Shown here: positions 6,648-14,535 of the stretch, one piece after another
Layout of the letters: each line of letters starts with the position of its first letter
Numbering within the stretch: the first letter of the stretch is position 1
Assembly (NCBI RefSeq): GCF_003947455.1
Contig: NZ_QHJH01000057.1
Coordinates: 1 to 39,289 of the forward strand
Length of the DNA: 39,289 nt
Direction: 5' to 3'
Source of the DNA: Streptomyces sp. WAC 04229
GTDB lineage: Bacteria > Actinomycetota > Actinomycetes > Streptomycetales > Streptomycetaceae
Notes under the pieces: model-generated
Seen by the model: only the letters and a program-made list of their open reading frames with translations
Told to the model about the DNA's origin: nothing
The model's database searches: none
Translations under genes and position numbers: made by a program

Positions 6648-8003
6648 ATGACCCGCACCACCGAACCCACCGGGGCCCTGTCCATCTGGCAGCTGTCCGA
6701 GACCACGCTGCTGCGGTTCGCCACCGCCGGCTCCGTCGACGACGGCAAGTCCACCCTCGTCGGACGCCTCCTGCACGACTCCAAGTCCGTCCTCACCGAC
6801 CAGCTCGAAGCCGTCGAGCGGGCCTCCGCGAGCCGCGGCCAGGACGCCCCCGACCTCGCCCTGCTCACCGACGGCCTGCGCGCCGAGCGCGAACAGGGCA
6901 TCACCATCGACGTGGCCTACCGCTACTTCGCCACCCCCAGGCGCCGGTTCATCCTCGCCGACACCCCCGGCCACGTGCAGTACACGCGGAACATGGTCAC
7001 CGGCGCCTCCACCGCCGAACTGACCGTCATCCTGGTCGACGCCCGCAACGGGGTCGTCGAGCAGACCCGCCGGCACGCGGCGATCGCCGCTCTGCTGCGG
7101 GTGCCGCACGTCGTCCTCGCCGTGAACAAGATGGACCTGGCCGGCTACCGCGAGCCCGTGTTCGCCGCGATCGCCGAGGAGTTCACCGCCTACGCCACCG
7201 AGCTGGGCATCCCCGAGGTCACCGCGATCCCCATCTCCGCACTCGCCGGGGACAACGTGGTCGAACCCTCCGCGGTCATGGACTGGTACGGCGGACCCAC
7301 CGTCCTCGAGCACCTGGAGACCGTGCCGGTCAGCCACGACCTCGCCCACTGCCACGCCCGGCTGCCCGTCCAGTACGTCATCCGCCCGCAGAGCGCCGAA
7401 CACCCCGACTACCGCGGCTACGCCGGCCAGATCGCCGCGGGCACCTTCCGCGTCGGCGACGAGATCACCGTCCTGCCCTCCGGGCGGACCTCGAAGGTGT
7501 CCGGGATCGACCTGCTGGGCGTGCCGGTCGAAGAGGCCTGGACACCGCAGTCGGTGACCCTGCTGCTCGAAGACGACATCGACGTCTCCCGCGGCGACCT
7601 GATCGTGCCGCGCAAGGACGCCCCCGCCACGTCCCAGGACGTCGAGGCCACCGTCTGCCACGTCGCCGACGCGCCGCTCACCGTCGGCCACCGGGTCCTG
7701 CTCAAGCACGGCACCCGCACCGTCAAAGCGATCGTGAAGGACATCCCGGCCCGGCTCACACTCGACGACCTGTCCCTGCACCCGCACCCCGGACAACTCG
7801 TCGCCAACGACATCGGCCGGGTCACCATCCGCACCGCCGAACCCCTGCCCGCCGACTCCTACGCCGACTCCCGCCGCACCGGCTCCTTCATCCTCATCGA
7901 CCCCAGCGACGGCACCACTCTCACCGCCGGCATGGCCGGTGAGTCCTTCGCCACGCCGGAGCCGGTCAAGGACGAGGCGGACGAAGACGGGTGGGACTTC
8001 TGA
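6648..8003 (+). CDS. cysN: Sulfate adenylyltransferase subunit 1 (GTPase)
   Basis: A 451-residue EF-Tu-like GTPase, the regulatory subunit of ATP sulfurylase. Nucleotide motifs are clear: GSVDDGKST (G1, from residue 28), DTPGHVQYTRNM (G3, from 105) and NKMD (G4, 160-163), then beta-barrel domains 2 and 3. It is the stand-alone form without a C-terminal APS kinase, consistent with the separate cysC. ATG at 6648 follows the cysD stop by two bases, and GAGGGG lies about 12 bases upstream. The gene ends the tightly packed cys block; 238 bases separate it from the transporter genes. Confidence 0.96.
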   Translation: MTRTTEPTGALSIWQLSETTLLRFATAGSVDDGKSTLVGRLLHDSKSVLTDQLEAVERASASRGQDAPDLALLTDGLRAEREQGITIDVAYRYFATPRRRFILADTPGHVQYTRNMVTGASTAELTVILVDARNGVVEQTRRHAAIAALLRVPHVVLAVNKMDLAGYREPVFAAIAEEFTAYATELGIPEVTAIPISALAGDNVVEPSAVMDWYGGPTVLEHLETVPVSHDLAHCHARLPVQYVIRPQSAEHPDYRGYAGQIAAGTFRVGDEITVLPSGRTSKVSGIDLLGVPVEEAWTPQSVTLLLEDDIDVSRGDLIVPRKDAPATSQDVEATVCHVADAPLTVGHRVLLKHGTRTVKAIVKDIPARLTLDDLSLHPHPGQLVANDIGRVTIRTAEPLPADSYADSRRTGSFILIDPSDGTTLTAGMAGESFATPEPVKDEADEDGWDF

Positions 8004-8241
8004 GCATGAACTACCCTGATTTCTACTCCGCGTTCGCCAAGGAGGGCGGCCGCGTCGGCAGCGGTGCCCTCGGCAGCGGGCAGGGCGGAGTGGCGCGATG
8101 TGCGCGCTGACGTACGCGCACTGCTCGCGCGCCCACACCCCCCACCCGCACAGCCGAAGACAAGCCGACCTCCCGGCCACGACCTGACACCTCGGACGAC
8201 CGACAGGCGTGAGAGCCGGGCCAACGAGAGGAACACCTCCC
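8004..8241 (+). other. cysN-transporter intergenic with two short ORFs
   Basis: No recognised gene lies here. A 34-codon ORF at 8006-8110 (begins MNYPDFYSAF, ends VARCAR) starts three bases after the cysN stop. A 29-codon ORF at 8098-8187 (begins MCALTYAHCSR) overlaps it in another frame. GTGCGCG (8100-8106) and CGCGCAC (8115-8121) form a seven-base stem at the overlap. Cysteine codons close to the stop or start are suggestive of another sulfur leader, but neither ORF has a convincing ribosome-binding site and neither carries the RRHVDL motif. Confidence 0.3.
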
Positions 8242-9345
8242 GTGCCTGCCACCACCGCTCCGCGCCGCACCCTGGCGGTCCTGGCCGCCCTGCCGCTGCT
8301 GGCCCTCGCCGCCTGCGGGTACGGGTCCCAGGCCGAGAAGGACGACGGGGCCAAGGTCGCCGCCGGTGCCGAGAAGACCGACGGTCTGGACTCCGTCCGG
8401 ATCGGCTACTTCGGCAACGTCACCCACGCCACACCGCTGGTCGGCAACCAGAAGGGCTTCTTCCAGAAGGCCCTGGGTGCCACCGAGGCCAAGTACGCCA
8501 CCTTCAACGCGGGCCCCTCCGAGATCGAGGCGCTGAACTCCGGCTCCATCGACATCGGCTGGATCGGCCCCTCCCCCGCCGTCAACGGCTACACCAAGTC
8601 CGGCGGCAAGAACCTGCGGATCATCGGCGGCTCCGCGTCCGGCGGCGTGAAACTGGTGGTGAACCCGGACAAGATCAAGTCGCTGAAGGACGTCAAGGGC
8701 AAGCGCATCGCCACCCCGCAGCTCGGCAACACCCAGGACGTCGCGTTCCTCCACTGGATCGCCGAGCAGGGCTGGAAGACCGACGCGCAGAGCGGCAAGG
8801 GCGACGTGACCGTCGTGCGCAGCGACAACAAGGTCACCCCGGACGCCTACAAGTCCGGTTCCCTGGACGGCGCCTGGGTGCCCGAGCCGACCGCGTCGAA
8901 GCTGGTCGCCGAGGGCGGCAAGGTGCTGCTGGACGAGTCGACGCTGTGGCCGGACAAGAAGTTCGTGATCACGAACATCATCGTGTCGCAGAAGTTCCTC
9001 AAGGAGCACCCGAAGGCCGTCGAGGCGGTGCTGAAGGCGTCGGTCGACACCAACGAGTGGATCAAGGCCAACCCGGACGAGGCCAAGGCCGCCGCCAACA
9101 AGCAGCTGGAGAAGGACACCGGCAAGGCCCTGCCCGCCGACGTCCTCGACCCGGCGTGGAAGTCGATCCAGCTCACCGACGACCCGCTGGCCGCCACCCT
9201 CGACGCCCAGGCCGAGCACGCCGTCAAGGCCGGCCTGCTCGACCAGCCCGACCTCAAGGGCATCTACGACCTCACGCTGCTCAACAAGGTTCTCAAGGCC
9301 AAGGGCGAGCCCACCGTCGACGACGCCGGACTCGGCGCCCGGTAA
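8242..9345 (+). CDS. Sulfonate-type ABC transporter substrate-binding lipoprotein
   Basis: A 367-residue lipoprotein of the SsuA/TauA/NMT1-like class, expected to capture aliphatic sulfonates or a related sulfur compound outside the membrane. The signal peptide ends in lipobox LAAC with Cys25. The mature part has the family pattern IGYFGNVTHATPLVGNQKGFF, then NAGPSEIEALNSGSIDIGWIG, then a hinge and second lobe. GTG at 8242 is chosen because AGAGGA (8227-8232) precedes it by nine bases and the signal peptide starts there. ATPase and permease follow at once, and the cys genes upstream support a sulfur substrate. Sulfate esters or taurine remain possible. Confidence 0.88.
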   Translation: MPATTAPRRTLAVLAALPLLALAACGYGSQAEKDDGAKVAAGAEKTDGLDSVRIGYFGNVTHATPLVGNQKGFFQKALGATEAKYATFNAGPSEIEALNSGSIDIGWIGPSPAVNGYTKSGGKNLRIIGGSASGGVKLVVNPDKIKSLKDVKGKRIATPQLGNTQDVAFLHWIAEQGWKTDAQSGKGDVTVVRSDNKVTPDAYKSGSLDGAWVPEPTASKLVAEGGKVLLDESTLWPDKKFVITNIIVSQKFLKEHPKAVEAVLKASVDTNEWIKANPDEAKAAANKQLEKDTGKALPADVLDPAWKSIQLTDDPLAATLDAQAEHAVKAGLLDQPDLKGIYDLTLLNKVLKAKGEPTVDDAGLGAR

Positions 9346-9391
9346 AGCCCGGATCCGACCGTTCCGACCATTCCCCCAGGAGGTGACGACC

Positions 9392-10189
9392 ATGGCCACG
9401 ACCACGACCCTCGCCAAGGCCGCCGACGGCACCGATGCGTCCACCGCGTACGCCGCCCGTATCGAGCACGTCTCGAAGTCGTTCGCGGGCCCCGCCGGGC
9501 AGCAGCTCGTGCTGGACGACATCACTCTCGATGTCGCGCCCGGCGAGTTCGTCACCCTCCTGGGGGCCTCCGGCTGCGGCAAGTCCACCCTGCTCAACCT
9601 GGTGGCGGGCCTCGACAGGCCCAGCACCGGCGAGATCACCACCGACGGACGCCCCGCCCTGATGTTCCAGGAGCACGCTCTCTTCCCGTGGCTCACCGCG
9701 GGCAAGAACATCGAACTCGCCCTGAAACTGCGCGGCGTGCCCAAGGCCGAGCGCCGTGAGAAGGCGGAGGGGCTGCTCGAACTCGTCAGGCTCAAGGGCG
9801 CGCACGGCAAACGGGTGCACGAGCTGTCCGGCGGCATGCGCCAGCGCGTCGCGCTCGCCCGGGCGCTGGCCCAGGAGAGCAAGCTGCTGCTGATGGACGA
9901 GCCGTTCGCGGCGCTGGACGCCATCACCCGCGACGTCCTGCACGACGAACTGACCCGCATCTGGCGCGAGACCCAGCTGTCCGTCCTCTTCGTCACCCAC
10001 AACGTGCGCGAGGCCGTCCGCCTCGCCGAACGCGTGGTACTGCTGTCCTCCCGCCCCGGGCGCATCGCCCGCCAGTGGACGGTCGGCATGCCGCAGCCGC
10101 GCCGCATCGAGGACACCGCCGTGGCGGAACTCTCCGTCGAGATCACCGAAGAACTGCGTGGGGAGATCCGCCGCCATGGCCAGCACTGA
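9392..10189 (+). CDS. Sulfonate-type ABC transporter ATP-binding protein
   Basis: This 265-residue ATPase powers the neighbouring importer (SsuB/TauB-like). Walker A is GASGCGKST (58-66), the Q-loop is MFQEHALFPW, the signature is LSGGMRQRVALARA (from 145), Walker B is LLLMDEPFAALD (from 165) and the switch histidine is in FVTHNVREA (H203). ATG at 9392 has an excellent AGGAGG at 9378-9383 with an eight-base gap. Its 3' end overlaps the permease start by 14 bases, which couples their translation. The first about 20 residues are low-complexity and probably disordered. Confidence 0.92.
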   Translation: MATTTTLAKAADGTDASTAYAARIEHVSKSFAGPAGQQLVLDDITLDVAPGEFVTLLGASGCGKSTLLNLVAGLDRPSTGEITTDGRPALMFQEHALFPWLTAGKNIELALKLRGVPKAERREKAEGLLELVRLKGAHGKRVHELSGGMRQRVALARALAQESKLLLMDEPFAALDAITRDVLHDELTRIWRETQLSVLFVTHNVREAVRLAERVVLLSSRPGRIARQWTVGMPQPRRIEDTAVAELSVEITEELRGEIRRHGQH

Positions 10190-11072
10190 GACCACCACGC
10201 CCGCCAAGGACGCGGGAGATCTGGCCGGTCTGGAGGCGGGCCTCGACGCGCTGGAGACCCGGCACAAGGCCCGTACGCCCTTCAGGCAGACCTTCGTGGA
10301 GAAGATCCTGCCGCCCGCCGTCGCCGTCCTGCTGGTGCTCGCGGTGTGGCAGGGCCTGGTCTCCTTCAAGATCGTCGACGACCCGACCAAGCTGCCGGCC
10401 CCGGCGGACGTGTGGCGGGTGGCGCAGGACGCCTGGCTCCAGGGCGAGTTGCTGGGCTACATCTGGACCAGCGTCTCGCGCGGACTCTCCGGCTTCCTCC
10501 TCGCCCTCGTGATCGGCACCCCCCTCGGGCTGCTGGTCGCCCGGGTCAAGGTCGTCCGCGCCGCCATCGGGCCCATCCTGTCCGGCCTCCAGTCCCTGCC
10601 CTCGGTCGCCTGGGTGCCCCCCGCCGTCATCTGGCTGGGCCTGAACAACTCGATGATGTACGCCGTCATCCTCCTCGGCGCCGTCCCCTCCATCGCCAAC
10701 GGCCTCGTCTCCGGCGTCGACCAGGTCTCCCCCCTCTTCCTGCGTGCCGGCCGCACCCTGGGCGCCACCGGACTGAAGGGCACCTGGCACATCGTCCTGC
10801 CCGCCGCCCTGCCCGGCTACGTCGCCGGCCTCAAACAGGGCTGGGCGTTCTCCTGGCGCTCACTGATGGCCGCCGAGATCATCGCCTCCTTCCCCGACCT
10901 CGGCGTGGGCCTGGGCCAGCTGCTGGAGAACGGCCGCAACGCCAGCGACATGGCCATGGTCTTCGAAGCCATCCTCCTCATCCTCATCGTCGGCATCGCC
11001 ATCGACCTGCTCATCTTCAGCCCGCTGGAGCGGTGGGTACTGCGCAGCCGCGGCCTGCTGGTGAAGAGCTGA
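10176..11072 (+). CDS. Sulfonate-type ABC transporter permease
   Basis: A 298-residue integral membrane permease of the SsuC/TauC class. A polar N-terminus of about 45 residues precedes the first membrane span (ILPPAVAVLLVLAVWQGLV); five or so further spans follow, with the cytoplasmic coupling loop after LRAGRTLGATGLKGTWHIVLPAALPGY, where the EAA-type motif is expected. ATG at 10176 lies inside the ATPase gene, with GGGGAG at 10160-10165. The substrate is inferred from the neighbours: cys operon upstream and siroheme chelatase downstream by eight bases. Confidence 0.9.
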   Translation: MASTETTTPAKDAGDLAGLEAGLDALETRHKARTPFRQTFVEKILPPAVAVLLVLAVWQGLVSFKIVDDPTKLPAPADVWRVAQDAWLQGELLGYIWTSVSRGLSGFLLALVIGTPLGLLVARVKVVRAAIGPILSGLQSLPSVAWVPPAVIWLGLNNSMMYAVILLGAVPSIANGLVSGVDQVSPLFLRAGRTLGATGLKGTWHIVLPAALPGYVAGLKQGWAFSWRSLMAAEIIASFPDLGVGLGQLLENGRNASDMAMVFEAILLILIVGIAIDLLIFSPLERWVLRSRGLLVKS

Positions 11073-11080
11073 GGTACGAC

Positions 11081-11818
11081 ATGTCCGCGCCGGTCCTTCT
11101 GGTCATCGCCCACGGCAGCCGCGACCCGCGGCACGCCGCGACCGTGCACGCCCTGGTCCGCCTGGTCAGGGCGCTGCGCCCCGACGTCCGGGTGGAGACG
11201 GGCTTCCTGGACTTCAACGTGCCCTCCGTGCCGGGCGTGCTGGAGTCCCTGGCGACGGAGGGGGTGCGGGACGTGGTGGCGCTGCCGCTGCTGCTGACCC
11301 GCGCCTTCCACGCCAAGGCGGACATCCCGGCGGTCCTGGCGGACGCCCCGCCGCGGCTCAGGATCCGCCAGGCGGAGGTGCTCGGCCCCTCGCCGCTGCT
11401 GCTTTCGGCGCTGGAGCGGCGGCTGTACGAGGCGGGCCTCACGCCCGCCGACAAGTCCTCGACCGGGGTCGTCCTGGCCTCGGCGGGGTCCTCCGACCCG
11501 GAGGCGATCGCAGTGATCGCAGAAATCGCGCGGGAGTGGCGGCGTTCCGGTTGGTGCGCCGTGCGGCCTGCGTTCGCCTCCGCATCCCTTCCCCGCACCG
11601 AGGACGCCGTACGGGAGCTGCGCGCCCTGGGCTGCGCACGCGTCGCGGTCGCCCCGTACGTCCTCGCGCCCGGCCGCCTGCCGGACCGGATCGCGCGGGG
11701 CGCGGCCGGGGCGGACGTACTGGCGGACGTGCTCGGCCCCTCCCCGGAGGTGGCGCGGGTCCTGCTGGAGCGGTACGACGCGGCGCGGACACCGGTACTG
11801 ACGGCGGTCGGGGCCTGA
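11081..11818 (+). CDS. Sirohydrochlorin chelatase (CbiX/SirB family)
   Basis: A 245-residue chelatase that inserts a metal into sirohydrochlorin; in this locus ferrous iron, giving siroheme for the Sir encoded upstream, is the natural reading. The N-terminal CbiX domain has VIAHGSRDPR (His11) and LLLTRAFHAKADIP (His77), the two metal-handling histidines. The C-terminal half is a second CbiX-like domain whose equivalents are degenerate (ASAGSSDP, YVLAPGRLPDRI), so only one half should be catalytic. ATG at 11081 has GAGG at 11071-11074, six bases upstream, and sits eight bases after the permease. Cobalt insertion for cobalamin is the alternative and cannot be excluded by motif. Confidence 0.9.
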   Translation: MSAPVLLVIAHGSRDPRHAATVHALVRLVRALRPDVRVETGFLDFNVPSVPGVLESLATEGVRDVVALPLLLTRAFHAKADIPAVLADAPPRLRIRQAEVLGPSPLLLSALERRLYEAGLTPADKSSTGVVLASAGSSDPEAIAVIAEIAREWRRSGWCAVRPAFASASLPRTEDAVRELRALGCARVAVAPYVLAPGRLPDRIARGAAGADVLADVLGPSPEVARVLLERYDAARTPVLTAVGA

Positions 11819-11827
11819 CGACAGGGC

Positions 11828-12376
11828 CTAGGGGCCGGTCATCTCCACGAGTCTGACGACGGTGTTCCAGTTGCGGGTGGTCGCGACCACGCCCTTGTTC
11901 ACGCGGGGACGCGCGAGGGCCTCGGCGAGCTTGGAGCGGCCGAGACCGTCGGGGGCGTAGAGGTACAGGGCGCGGTCGCCGAGACGGAACTCCTCCGGGA
12001 GGAAGGCCGGCGCGTCGACCGGCGCGAAGCGCTCCGCGTCAACGGGGGCGGAGAAGTAGGTGACGTGGACCTGCTTGGCCTCCAGTTCGGCGGCCGGGAA
12101 GGGACACGCCTCGGCGACGGCCTTCAGATAGGCGTGGTCGCGCACGATCACGTCCACCGCGAAGCCGAAGCGCTTCTCGATCGCCCCCGCCAGCTCGGCG
12201 GCCAGGGACTCCTCGTCCCCGTGCGCGGCGGCGAAGACGGCCTGCCCGCTCTGCAGATACGTGCGTACGGCGTCGTGGCCGAGGTCCGTCACAAGCGCGC
12301 GCAGGTCGGCCATCGGGAGCTTCCTCGCACCGCCGACATTGACCCCGCGCAGCAGCGCCGCGTACATCGTCGTCAT
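11828..12376 (-). CDS. DUF1697 family protein
   Basis: A 182-residue DUF1697 protein: it opens with MTTMYAALLRGVNVGGARKL, then DLGHDAVRTYLQSGQAVF, and ends with VNKGVVATTRNWNTVVRLVEM, all typical of the family. The function of DUF1697 is not known. ATG at 12376 is preferred over the GTG at 12382 because family members begin at this position. It is convergent with the chelatase gene, nine bases apart, and closes the sulfur locus. A strong hairpin at 12392-12428 lies directly upstream and may sit in its leader or terminate transcription arriving from the MFS gene. Confidence 0.85.
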   Translation of the reverse strand: MTTMYAALLRGVNVGGARKLPMADLRALVTDLGHDAVRTYLQSGQAVFAAAHGDEESLAAELAGAIEKRFGFAVDVIVRDHAYLKAVAEACPFPAAELEAKQVHVTYFSAPVDAERFAPVDAPAFLPEEFRLGDRALYLYAPDGLGRSKLAEALARPRVNKGVVATTRNWNTVVRLVEMTGP

Positions 12377-12391
12377 GGGCACAGCCTAGAA

Positions 12392-12428
12392 CGGCCGTCG
12401 TGCCCCGTGGGGGCGGGCACGACGGCCG
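12392..12428 (-). terminator. Strong hairpin upstream of the DUF1697 gene
   Basis: A perfect 14-base stem, CGGCCGTCGTGCCC (12392-12405) and GGGCACGACGGCCG (12415-12428), with a nine-base loop. It is 16 bases upstream of the DUF1697 start and downstream of the MFS gene on the same strand, so it may end MFS transcription or form structure in the DUF1697 leader. No U tract is present. Confidence 0.6.
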
Positions 12429-12600
12429 GGTCCGCACGGCGGGCGGACGTGCGCGCCACTCTCTCCGATGCGGTGTGCGTGGTTCAACCACTACACGCAC
12501 CTGTGACTTAAACAACAAACCTGCGGAACTCCCGGCCGACCGGATGAGGGCAGGACGGGCCCGTGACCCTCGATCGGCCGTCGAGGGCGTTGACCAGCAA

Positions 12601-12651
12601 CCCCGCCGGGGTGCACCGCCTTGGCGGCGGGAACGGCGCACCCCGGCGGGG
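12601..12651 (-). terminator. Terminator hairpin after the MFS gene
   Basis: Perfect 14-base arms CCCCGCCGGGGTGC (12601-12614) and GCACCCCGGCGGGG (12638-12651) begin six bases after the MFS stop. A small inner stem CCGCC/GGCGG (from 12616) fills part of the loop. Position and strength fit an actinobacterial terminator without a U tract. Confidence 0.75.
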
Positions 12652-12657
12652 CGAAGG

Positions 12658-14082
12658 TCACCCGGCGTGTTCCTGCAGGTTCGCTGCGGAAACGGGCGCG
12701 GGCATGCGCCAGGCCACGACCGCACCGGTCACGAGCCCCACTGTGGCCAGCAGGGCGGCGACCAGGAACGGGTCGAGGGCGTGCAGGCTGGGGGCGAACC
12801 CGATCCCGACGCAGACCGCCACCCCGGTCGCACCGCCCAGCTGGTCAGCCGCGCGCTGGACGCCCGAGGCGATGCCGGCGTCGTCCTCGGTGACGCCGCT
12901 GACCGCGACGTACTGCAGCCCCACGATGCCGAACCCCATCCCGGCCGCGATCAGGAGCATGGCCGGGATCACCGCAACCACGCCTGCCCCCAGGGTCGAG
13001 ACGAGCGCGATCACGACCATCGCGGCCGCGGTGAACCCGATGCCGGCGAGCACACACGCGCGTGCTCCCCAGCGGCCCAGCAGACGAGGCACGAGCATGG
13101 AGGACCCGACGAGCGAGACCGCCAGAGGCAGCATCGCCAGGCCCGCACCCAGCGGGCCGATGCCCAACCGGTCCTGCAGATAGAAGGTGAACAGCAGGAA
13201 CGAGGTCGACAACCCCGCGCTCAGCAGCATCGTGGTCAGGTTGGCCGCCACACGCGCGCGGTTGGCGAAGAAGTCCAACGGCACCAGCGGGTTGCGCGAG
13301 CGCGCCTCGACACGTACGAACCCGGCCCCGGCGGCCACCGCCCCGACCAGCGCCCCCGGGACCAGCCATGCGGGCGTTCCTGGTTCGCCGGCCTCGACCA
13401 CGCCGAAAGTGAACAGCAGCGGGCAGGCGGTCAGCAGCAGCGCGCCGGGAAGGTCGAGTGGCGGGGCGTCCTCGGCCACGATCCGGTCGCCCTCGACCAG
13501 GAAGACGGCTGCCAGCAGCACCACCAGGATGAACGGGACCGAGACCAGGAAGGTCCACCGCCACCCCAGGTGGGCGGTGATGATTCCGGACAGGACGAAT
13601 CCGAGCACGAGGCCGCAGCTGGCTACCGCAGCCCACACGCTCAAGGCCCGCGACCGACGCGGGCCTTCGGGGAACATCAGGACGATGGTGGCCATCGCGG
13701 CAGGCAGCGCGATGGCCTCACCGGCCCCCTGCAGCAGGCGCGCGACCACCAGCAGCCCAAAGGTGGGCGCCAGGCCGGCCAGCAGGGACGCGGCGCCGAA
13801 CAGGCCGGTACCGAGCAGCAGCACGCGCCGCCGCCCGAGCAGGTCGCCCAGCCGGCCGCCGAGCATCAGCACTCCGCCGCCGGTGACCGTGTACCCGACC
13901 ACGACCCAGGTCAGGGCGTGCCCGTCGATGCCGAAGCCGGCGCCGATCGAGGGCAGGGCGATGTTGACCACGGTCACGTCGACCGCGATGAAGAACTGCA
14001 GCATGGACATCGCGCTCAGCACCAGCCATGCGCGTGCAGGGGACGGGCTGTGCCCGCGTGAAGAAAGGATGTCTGGGAACAT
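12658..14082 (-). CDS. MFS exporter, DHA2 (14-TM) family
   Basis: A 474-residue drug:proton antiporter-like protein with about 14 membrane spans. Motif D1 is VDVTVVNIALPSIG in span 1, motif A is GGRLGDLLGRRRVLLLG in the loop after span 2, and RLLQGAGEAIALPAAM lies in span 4, as in the EmrB/QacA class. Family members export drugs or cell-made metabolites; the substrate cannot be read here, but the Erm, glycosyltransferase and MMPL neighbours suggest antibiotic export. ATG at 14082 has GGAG with a six-base gap. Upstream on the same strand are a candidate leader peptide (14211-14255) and a stem that overlaps this ribosome-binding site (14086-14120), so expression may be inducible by ribosome-targeting drugs. 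Confidence 0.9.
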   Translation of the reverse strand: MFPDILSSRGHSPSPARAWLVLSAMSMLQFFIAVDVTVVNIALPSIGAGFGIDGHALTWVVVGYTVTGGGVLMLGGRLGDLLGRRRVLLLGTGLFGAASLLAGLAPTFGLLVVARLLQGAGEAIALPAAMATIVLMFPEGPRRSRALSVWAAVASCGLVLGFVLSGIITAHLGWRWTFLVSVPFILVVLLAAVFLVEGDRIVAEDAPPLDLPGALLLTACPLLFTFGVVEAGEPGTPAWLVPGALVGAVAAGAGFVRVEARSRNPLVPLDFFANRARVAANLTTMLLSAGLSTSFLLFTFYLQDRLGIGPLGAGLAMLPLAVSLVGSSMLVPRLLGRWGARACVLAGIGFTAAAMVVIALVSTLGAGVVAVIPAMLLIAAGMGFGIVGLQYVAVSGVTEDDAGIASGVQRAADQLGGATGVAVCVGIGFAPSLHALDPFLVAALLATVGLVTGAVVAWRMPAPVSAANLQEHAG

Positions 14083-14085
14083 CTG

Positions 14086-14120
14086 GTGCTCCGTTGCTCA
14101 GGGAGAACTCCGAGCAGCAC
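14086..14120 (-). promoter_or_regulatory. Hairpin overlapping the MFS ribosome-binding site
   Basis: Read on the minus strand, GTGCT-GCTC-GGAG (14120-14108) can pair with CTCC (14105-14102), GAGC (14099-14096) and AGCAC (14090-14086), 13 base pairs interrupted by two bulges. The last arm includes the 3' part of the MFS Shine-Dalgarno region (GGAGCACC), which would limit translation until the structure opens. Confidence 0.4.
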
Positions 14121-14210
14121 GAGCGTGCCGCTCCGGTCTGATCACGAAGCGGCTGGACGTCCAGGAGGAATGTGTGAGTCGAACGTCCCGCCGCTAGCGG
14201 GGCGTCCTGG

Positions 14211-14255
14211 TCACCGCGGCGCAAGCGGCCGCGCACGAAGCAGCAGACATGCCAT
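14211..14255 (-). CDS. Candidate leader peptide for the MFS exporter
   Basis: A 14-codon ORF reading MACLLLRARPLAPR ends 128 bases before the MFS start. It contains RAR, an example of the R/K-x-R/K motif at which macrolide-bound ribosomes are known to stall. A second start, ATG at 14250, opens an 18-codon ORF in another frame (MSAASCAAACAAV, stop at 14194-14196). TAGCGT ends seven bases upstream of that ATG and could make it leaderless. Which frame is used, if either, is unclear; ribosome-binding sites are weak. The inference of leader function rests on position, the motif and the downstream hairpin. Confidence 0.35.
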   Translation of the reverse strand: MACLLLRARPLAPR

Positions 14256-14535
14256 GAACGCTACCAGGGAGGGCGCACGTCAAAAGCTCCCCCCACGAGA
14301 TGGGTCCGAAGGACGAGAGCCGGGCCACGCGCACCCCGAGCCCGTACCCCGGCGACCCGGTAGATGTAAGGGACCCGGATCCTCCTCAGCGGTGAGACCC
14401 GGCGGTACGGAGGGATGACCCGTCGCCGGGGTGCGTCACCAAGGAGCACGACGCGGTGTTCTTACGCGGGCCATACCTTCGAAGCGCAAGGTGACAGCAG
14501 GGGGTTGTCGCCGCTCGATGGGGGGCAGGCCGGTC
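14256..14535 (+). other. Upstream region of the MMPL gene
   Basis: No gene is recognised. An extended interrupted stem is visible: GGTGA (14391-14395) with TCACC (14436-14440), and CCCGGCG (14398-14404) with CGCCGGG (14424-14430). TAGATG at 14361-14366 is a weak -10 candidate for the MMPL gene. The MFS leader promoter would face the other way near 14260-14285, where TTGACG is seen on the minus strand. Confidence 0.35.

Noticed and set aside
14391..14440. Possible riboswitch before the MMPL gene
   Set aside because: Only an interrupted stem is visible; no known riboswitch core could be recognised.
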